Of a stretch of 19,621 nt of DNA, positions 15,238 to 19,621 are shown in pieces; positions within the stretch are counted from its first letter, which is position 1; each line of letters starts with the position of its first letter. The stretch is from the NCBI GenBank assembly GCA_041571375.1, contig JBFFUJ010000015.1:1-19621 (forward strand). Direction: 5' to 3'. A model generated the notes under the pieces. The model had not been told where the DNA came from. It made no database searches and was given only the letters and a program-made list of their open reading frames with translations. The DNA comes from CALKKN01 sp041571375. Lineage in GTDB: Bacteria; Pseudomonadota; Gammaproteobacteria; Xanthomonadales; SZUA-36. The translations under genes and the position numbers were made by a program.

Positions 15238-16497
15238 TCACGACGCCAGGCGCCGTCGCTCCGCCTGCATGTGGTTCATCCACTGTTGCGCCGCCTCGCG
15301 GGACTTCTCGTAGCGGCTGGCCCGCCCCCAGTCCGCACTGGCACGATCGAAATCGCCCAGGTTGAACCGGGCCAGCCCCCGGAGCAGGTAGGCTTCGCCC
15401 GTCTGGCGTTCGTTCAGACCCCCTTTTTCCAGCGCACGATCGAGCGCTTCCCGTGCAACGGACCAGCGCTCCAGGTCCACCAGGATGAAGCCGCGGCGCA
15501 GGTCGATCGTGCCGTCGGTCGCGATTGCGCCGGCCTCCTCGTAGGCGCTGAGGGAGCGCTCCAGCTCCTCGGCGGCGTACCAGGCATCGGCCGTCACCGT
15601 CCAATGATCCCGGGTGGCCTTGACCACCCCATCCCGGATCCCTTTCTCCATCACCTCGGCCGCCTTGTATGGCAGTTCCAGGTTGCTGTAGAGGCTGGAC
15701 AGGAAGGTGATATCGGACTGCTGGTCCAGCAGGCCCTTGCGATAGGCCAGGGCCAGCACGGCCAGAGCGCGCTGGTCCTGCTTCAGCTTGTAGTAGATCT
15801 GCGACAACTGAGTCCAGTAGACCTTTTTTTCCGGCCACCGGTCGATCATGACCTCCAGCGTCTCGGCAGCTTGCGGATACTGCTCCAGCTCGTAGTGCGA
15901 CCCCAGCTTCAGCTGATACCAGGGCTCCCTGGGCTCCGGATCCATCGCGATGGCCTTGTCGATCGCCTCCAGCGTTGCAGAAAAGTCCTTCTGGCGCGCA
16001 TGAATGGACGCCTTCAGCACGTAGGCGGTCGAGGTGATCTTCTCCGGGGGCACCTTGCAGAACCACAGTGACAGGCGTTCGAGCGCCTCGCTGTAGCGTT
16101 CCTGCATGAAATAGAGTTGGGCGATCTGGTACATCAGCGCGTAGTGCGTTTCGTTGGGCAGCGCATCCAGTTCGACGGCGGCCTCGAAATACAGCAGTGC
16201 CGAGTCATAGTTCTCGCGTGACCATTCGACCTGGGCCAGCGCCTGGTTGATGATCGCCTGCAGGTACCGGTCCCGGCTGCTGCGACCCAGCATTTTCAGC
16301 AGGTCCCCATGCGCCTCGTCCCAGCGCTCCTCCCCGACTTTCTCGTAGACCGCGTTCAGTTGCCGCCAGGTCAGCTCGTCCAGGGTCCCGGTCCCGACGT
16401 TCCTCGGTTTCCCGCAGGCGTCGGACTGCGCCAGCAGCGGAGACCCGGGAGCCGTCATCAGGACGGCGATTATCAGCTTGCTGATCAGGCGATTCAT
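15238..16497 (-). CDS. Secreted TPR-repeat protein of the TonB cluster
   Basis: This 419-residue protein has a signal peptide (about 1-24, ending LLAQ before SDACGKP), so it is probably periplasmic. The rest is a chain of helical pairs with TPR-like spacing: YDSALLYFEAAVELD (about 97-111), RYSEALERLSLW (about 133-144), FSATLEAIDKAIAMDP (about 172-187) and WSVAREALDRALEKGG (about 345-360). Similar TPR proteins close TtpC-type TonB operons in other gammaproteobacteria. A scaffolding role with the TonB complex is inferred, and the substrate or partner is unknown. Cys28 is just after the cleavage site but there is no lipobox. The start lies 15 bases after the tonB stop with only AGG directly adjacent as a ribosome site, so translation may depend on coupling. 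Confidence 0.85.
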   Translation of the reverse strand: MNRLISKLIIAVLMTAPGSPLLAQSDACGKPRNVGTGTLDELTWRQLNAVYEKVGEERWDEAHGDLLKMLGRSSRDRYLQAIINQALAQVEWSRENYDSALLYFEAAVELDALPNETHYALMYQIAQLYFMQERYSEALERLSLWFCKVPPEKITSTAYVLKASIHARQKDFSATLEAIDKAIAMDPEPREPWYQLKLGSHYELEQYPQAAETLEVMIDRWPEKKVYWTQLSQIYYKLKQDQRALAVLALAYRKGLLDQQSDITFLSSLYSNLELPYKAAEVMEKGIRDGVVKATRDHWTVTADAWYAAEELERSLSAYEEAGAIATDGTIDLRRGFILVDLERWSVAREALDRALEKGGLNERQTGEAYLLRGLARFNLGDFDRASADWGRASRYEKSREAAQQWMNHMQAERRRLAS

Positions 16498-16512
16498 CCT
16501 GTTCGGTACCCA

Positions 16513-17166
16513 TCACTCATCGGCGTCGTCGAGGCTGAAATCGATCACCTGGGTCGCCTGCCGCTCTATGGCCACCCCCTCCACCACGCGCGGCTTGAAT
16601 TTCCACTTCAGAATGGCCCGGATGGCTTCCCGGTTGAACACGCGCGGCGGATAGGCGTCGATGACCCGCGGGTCCTTGACCGTCCCCACCTCGGTGATCG
16701 TGAATTCCACCTTGACCCAGCCCTCGATCCCCGCGATCGCGGCATCGCGCGGGTACATCGGGCGGATCACCACCACCGGAATGATGTCGCCCTCGGCCGA
16801 CCGGTCGACCTGCTGGAAGTTGCCGATGAACATCCCCTCGCCGCCGACCAACGGCAGGTCGATGTCCGGCAAGTCCATCCGCGGCAGGTTCTGGACCTGC
16901 TGATCCATCTTGTTGACCTGCATTTTCGGAGGCGGCGGGGGGTCTTTCGGCGGCGGAGGCTTCGGGGGTTTGCGGCGGCTGCGTTCCACGACTTCGTCCG
17001 GGATTTCGACCTTGCCGAAATGGATTCCGGCAATGGCATCCAGTTCTCCACGGCGGTCGCTTCCCGACAGGATCAGTTTGTGCATGAACAGGAACAGGCC
17101 GAAGGTCACCGCCGCCGCCGTCAGGGCGGCGAGGGGAAGACGCGCGTGTCTGAGCGTCCCCTGCAT
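16513..17166 (-). CDS. tonB: Energy transducer TonB
   Basis: This 217-residue protein spans the periplasm and passes energy from the ExbB-ExbD motor to outer-membrane receptors. A membrane anchor lies at 11-28. A short Pro-rich spacer (67-81, KPPKPPPPKDPPPPPK) follows. The TonB C-terminal domain (about 128-212) has IRPMYPRDAAIAGIEGWV and AIRAILKWKFKPRVVEG, both typical. The membrane helix lacks the SHxxxS pattern of enteric TonB; His29 sits at its end instead. The spacer is shorter than in E. coli TonB, as in TonB2-type proteins. The ATG at 17166 gives a TGATG overlap with exbD; a GTG one codon upstream is possible but has no room for a ribosome site (GGGAG abuts it). Confidence 0.93.
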   Translation of the reverse strand: MQGTLRHARLPLAALTAAAVTFGLFLFMHKLILSGSDRRGELDAIAGIHFGKVEIPDEVVERSRRKPPKPPPPKDPPPPPKMQVNKMDQQVQNLPRMDLPDIDLPLVGGEGMFIGNFQQVDRSAEGDIIPVVVIRPMYPRDAAIAGIEGWVKVEFTITEVGTVKDPRVIDAYPPRVFNREAIRAILKWKFKPRVVEGVAIERQATQVIDFSLDDADE

Positions 17167-17570
17167 CACTCCCTCGGGGGCTCAGCCGAGATGGCGACGC
17201 CCGAGATTCCGGTCAGGCGGACCTGGTCCATCACCTGCGTCACGGTTCCTATCCGCGCGCCCCGGTCCGCCACGATCACCACGCTGCCCTCGGGATTTTC
17301 TGCCTTGGCCCGCTCCACCATCTGGCGCACCTGCGGAAGCTCGATCTGCCGCTTCGCCATCCAGATCTGGTCATTGGGGCGGATTCCGATCAGGATCGTG
17401 CCGCTCCTCAGGGCGATCGCCTGTTCCGCCTCGGGCTTGACGATCACCGCCCCGGTCTCCTTGGTGAAAGAGGTCGTGACGATGAAGAAAATCAGCATGA
17501 TGAACACGATGTCCAGCATCGGTGTGATGTTGATCTCCACTTCTTCGGTTTGGGCATGCCGTCTGGCCAT
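17166..17570 (-). CDS. exbD: ExbD, proton-channel partner of the TonB complex
   Basis: This is a 134-residue biopolymer transport protein. A short cytoplasmic N-terminus is followed by one membrane helix (about 18-38) that carries Asp20 in ITPMLDIVFIML, the residue that takes up protons in this family (Asp25 in E. coli). The periplasmic domain (44-134) has the SVVIVADRGARIGTV strand-turn typical of ExbD/TolR. Within this cluster it should work with the short ExbB and possibly the longer TtpC-like ExbB. The ATG follows the exbB stop by 23 bases with a GGGAG site 5 bases upstream. The stop shares a base with the tonB ATG. Confidence 0.94.
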   Translation of the reverse strand: MARRHAQTEEVEINITPMLDIVFIMLIFFIVTTSFTKETGAVIVKPEAEQAIALRSGTILIGIRPNDQIWMAKRQIELPQVRQMVERAKAENPEGSVVIVADRGARIGTVTQVMDQVRLTGISGVAISAEPPRE

Positions 17571-17593
17571 TCAGGCTCCCGATATCCAGGCAA

Positions 17594-18118
17594 TCAGTGG
17601 TGCTGCAGCAGGTCTTCCAGGGTCTCGGTCTCGACCTGCGCCTTGTGTTCCAGCCAGGTGCCGAAATACACGCCCGACAGCGCGGCAACCATTCCGGCCA
17701 TGGTGGGAACGGTCGCCATCGAAACACCGCCGGCCATGGCCCGGGCGTTCCCGCTGCCGCTGAAGGTCATGACGTCGAACACCGCGATCATGCCGGTGAC
17801 GGTCCCGAGCAGCCCCAGCAGCGGGCATACCGCAATCAGGGACTTGATCAGGCCGAGGTTGCGCTTCAGATCGAGCGCCGCCTCCGAGATCAGCGCCTCG
17901 CGGATGCGTTTCGCGTACCACGACGTGGTGTCGGAGCGCAGGTCCCAGACGTGTACGATGGCGTCTTGCCGGACCGGATGCACGCGGTAGAAATACCAGA
18001 TCCGCTCGATGATGAAAGTCCACATCATAAACAGCACGAACATGATCACCCACAGCACGTCACCGCCGAGTTCCATGAATTCGCGGATCGCAGCGGTGGC
18101 CTGGTAAAACCAGATCAT
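17594..18118 (-). CDS. exbB: ExbB, short MotA/TolQ/ExbB-family proton-channel protein
   Basis: This 174-residue inner-membrane protein has three membrane helices: about 20-38, 93-115 and 134-154. The central motif PLLGLLGTVTGM (99-110) is the family signature at the second helix, and the third holds MATVPTMAGMVAAL. The cytoplasmic loop (40-90) is short. ExbB forms a pentameric ring around ExbD and converts the proton-motive force into movement of TonB. The ATG overlaps the stop of the TtpC-like gene by 4 bases, so the two ExbB-type proteins are made together. The small size is typical of the second ExbB in TonB2 clusters. A flagellar MotA role is unlikely, since tonB and exbD follow directly. 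Confidence 0.93.
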   Translation of the reverse strand: MIWFYQATAAIREFMELGGDVLWVIMFVLFMMWTFIIERIWYFYRVHPVRQDAIVHVWDLRSDTTSWYAKRIREALISEAALDLKRNLGLIKSLIAVCPLLGLLGTVTGMIAVFDVMTFSGSGNARAMAGGVSMATVPTMAGMVAALSGVYFGTWLEHKAQVETETLEDLLQHH

Positions 18119-19461
18119 GTCCGTTCTTCAGCCACGCGGGCGATGATGCCGGCAGCCTGTTCCTCGAGGATCTGGATCAGCGCCTTGGCCCGTCCCTGGA
18201 GGAAGCTGTGCAGCAGCGTCAGCGGGATGGCCACCACCAGCCCCAGCACGGTCGTGACCAGCGCGGTGGATATTCCGCCCGCCATCATGCGCGGGTCGCC
18301 GGTCCCGAACAGGGTGATCATCTGGAAGGTCGCAATCATGCCGACCACGGTGCCCAGCAGGCCGAGCAGGGGCGCCACCACGTACAGCACCTTGATGAAA
18401 CCCAGGCCGGTCTCGATCGGGGCGGTTTCCCGCAGGATCGCCTCGTCCAGTTTGAGCTCCAGCGTTTCGATGTCCACGCCCGGGTTTTCGGCGTACACGG
18501 ACAGGACACGCCCCAGCGGATTATCGTCCCGCGGCTCCGCGGCTTTCGCCTGCCGGCCCATCCTGCCTCCAATGGACTGCAGGAAGAACAGTTTCCACAG
18601 GCAGAGCACCAGGCCGAAGACGCCGACACCGATGATCACGTAACCGACCGGGCCGCCGTCCTCGCGAACGCGCTCCAGGGGCGTTTTGGTCTGCACCACG
18701 GCTCGGAGGATCTGCCCCCGGGTGAAGTCCACTGCCATCGGCACGACCTCACCCGGGTCCGCCTGCTGCAGGTCCTTCGCCATGCCTGAAAACCGACCCG
18801 CGGGCTGCCGGGCCAGTTCAATCAGCCGGTCGCGGCTCTTGCTGATATCCCAATCCAGGAACAAACCGTCCGACACGGCGTTGAAAACGCCCAGGCGGAC
18901 GACCTCGAGGTCTTCGGTCGCGCCGGTGGTCCGCTCCACGGGCGCTGTGAAATGGACGATCTTGCCCGACTCGGCGATCTCGGTGACGACCGCGGACCAC
19001 AGCTGGCGCAGTTCGCGCGCCGTCGGCAGTTCGCGGCGCTGGGCGAGATCGGACAGGAAATCGGTACGGCCCGGCATCTGCGCCGTGACCATCGAGTCAT
19101 CCAGCGTCGCCTGCACGTCGCCGGAGGCCTGTCGTACTACGCCGAACAGCTCGCCCAGGTTACCCATCCGTTCGGCCAGCGTGGTCTCGAGGTCCGCCAG
19201 GGTCCGCTCGTTCTGGTCATACTCGTCTTTGAGCCGGTCGCTGCGCGCGTTCTCGTCTGCCAGTTCCCGTCGCGCTTCCGCCAGCAATTCACGCTGCTGG
19301 TCACGCTCGCGGACAAAACGCGCTTCCCGCTCCTGGTTGATCCGGGCCTCGCTGCCTGCCGCCTCCCGCACCAGCCGCGCCAGTTCGTCAAGGGTCTGGG
19401 CTGCTGCCGCGGGCGCGACGGCCAGCAGCAGGACAGCCACCATCAGCTTCGCTTTCTTCAT
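18115..19461 (-). CDS. ttpC: TtpC-like long ExbB-family protein (MotA/TolQ/ExbB domain with coiled-coil extension)
   Basis: This 448-residue protein has a signal peptide (about 1-21, AVAPAAAA before QTLDE). A long charged coiled coil (about 40-100) and a periplasmic globular part (about 100-265) follow. One membrane helix lies at 271-291. A C-terminal MotA/TolQ/ExbB domain (about 340-440) has helices at 357-380 and 398-418 and the motif APLLGLLGTVVGM (363-375). It matches TtpC of Vibrio TonB2 systems, a fourth component next to exbB2-exbD2-tonB2 needed for iron-siderophore uptake. The ATG at 19461 overlaps the upstream DUF3450 stop by 4 bases. An in-frame ATG further up lies inside that gene and gives a non-signal sequence, so it is rejected. 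Confidence 0.9.
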   Translation of the reverse strand: MKKAKLMVAVLLLAVAPAAAAQTLDELARLVREAAGSEARINQEREARFVRERDQQRELLAEARRELADENARSDRLKDEYDQNERTLADLETTLAERMGNLGELFGVVRQASGDVQATLDDSMVTAQMPGRTDFLSDLAQRRELPTARELRQLWSAVVTEIAESGKIVHFTAPVERTTGATEDLEVVRLGVFNAVSDGLFLDWDISKSRDRLIELARQPAGRFSGMAKDLQQADPGEVVPMAVDFTRGQILRAVVQTKTPLERVREDGGPVGYVIIGVGVFGLVLCLWKLFFLQSIGGRMGRQAKAAEPRDDNPLGRVLSVYAENPGVDIETLELKLDEAILRETAPIETGLGFIKVLYVVAPLLGLLGTVVGMIATFQMITLFGTGDPRMMAGGISTALVTTVLGLVVAIPLTLLHSFLQGRAKALIQILEEQAAGIIARVAEERT

Positions 19462-19621
19462 CGTGCCGCCTCCGGCCCCGGAACGGGCAGCATGACGAGG
19501 TTGGGCGCCTTCTCGTTCTTGGCGATGGCCAGCCCTTCCTTCACTTCCAGCCGGTACCGGTCCGGAAGCTCCTCGTAATACCGCCAGACCCGATTGAACC
19601 ATCCGGTGGAGCGGCCGTCGC
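19458..19621 (-). CDS. DUF3450-family protein, C-terminal fragment
   Basis: Reading the minus strand in the frame that begins at 19619 gives 53 residues and then TGA at 19460-19458. The segment contains WRYYEELPDRYRLEVKEG and ends KAPNLVMLPVPGPEAAR. The PDRYR and the L-x-LPVP ending are typical of the C-terminus of DUF3450 proteins. These are secreted coiled-coil proteins that precede TtpC in gammaproteobacterial TonB clusters. No Met start lies in the window. The stop overlaps the ttpC ATG (ATGA), so this is the upstream gene of the operon, whose beginning lies outside the window. The function is unknown; a role with the TonB motor is inferred from its neighbours. Confidence 0.78.
   Translation of the reverse strand, partial: DGRSTGWFNRVWRYYEELPDRYRLEVKEGLAIAKNEKAPNLVMLPVPGPEAAR

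Noticed and set aside
15233..16066. N-terminal extension of the xerD frame by about 278 residues, suggesting a fusion
   Set aside because: The extension overlaps the TPR gene in another frame and is Gly/Arg/Ala-rich without pattern. XerD homologues start at the ATG at 15232.
16309..17763. Long plus-strand open frame of 484 codons opposite tonB and exbD
   Set aside because: It runs across several minus-strand genes with clear family motifs and reads as low-complexity shadow sequence.

Overview
The window is a GC-rich, gene-dense bacterial chromosome segment. All 21 recognisable genes, two of them cut by the window edges, lie on the minus strand, so transcription runs from high to low coordinates. 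The proteins look gammaproteobacterial: a fused PurL of about 1,290 residues, XerD followed by DsbC, and a TtpC-type TonB cluster. The type II secretion genes run E-F-G-H-I-J-K-L-M-N-D, end in an XpsN-like GspN and begin a lipoprotein secretin. That is the arrangement of the xps cluster of Xanthomonas, so a member of the Xanthomonadales/Lysobacterales or a related lineage such as Wenzhouxiangella is likely. The exact genus is inference. No tRNA, rRNA, CRISPR array, insertion sequence or prophage gene was seen, and no gene-free stretch exceeds about 145 bases.

Block 1, from about 19621 down to 15238, is a TonB-type energy-transduction operon. In order it holds the C-terminus of a DUF3450 protein, a TtpC-like long ExbB-family protein, a short ExbB, ExbD, TonB and a secreted TPR protein. 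Most junctions are ATGA or TGATG overlaps. The products should use the proton-motive force at the inner membrane to power TonB-dependent outer-membrane receptors.

Block 2, 15232 to 13555, is xerD followed by dsbC. XerD resolves chromosome dimers and DsbC is a periplasmic disulfide isomerase. xerD starts only 5 bases after the TPR gene, so it may be read from the TonB operon. After dsbC comes the longest intergenic gap (13411-13554). It carries a candidate promoter for purL and a terminator-like hairpin with a T-run that faces the other way.

Block 3, 13410 to 8875, is purL (GTG start) followed after one sense codon, in the same frame, by a four-helix membrane protein. I tentatively relate that protein to exosortase-H-associated membrane proteins.

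Block 4, 8790 to below 1, is the type II secretion operon. It comprises the ATPase GspE, the platform protein GspF, pseudopilins GspG-H-I-J-K, the assembly proteins GspL and GspM, an XpsN-like protein that carries a GspC-type HR domain, and the start of the secretin GspD. The genes are tightly packed, usually overlapping or within 10 bases, and form one machine for exporting folded periplasmic proteins. DsbC, encoded nearby, could help fold disulfide-containing substrates for it, but this is only inference.

The window looks mostly like well-known housekeeping and envelope machinery. The oddities most worth checking are a GspE that has lost all four zinc-binding cysteines, the candidate exosortase-associated membrane protein, the two unequal ExbB subunits, and the wrong-way terminator between dsbC and purL.
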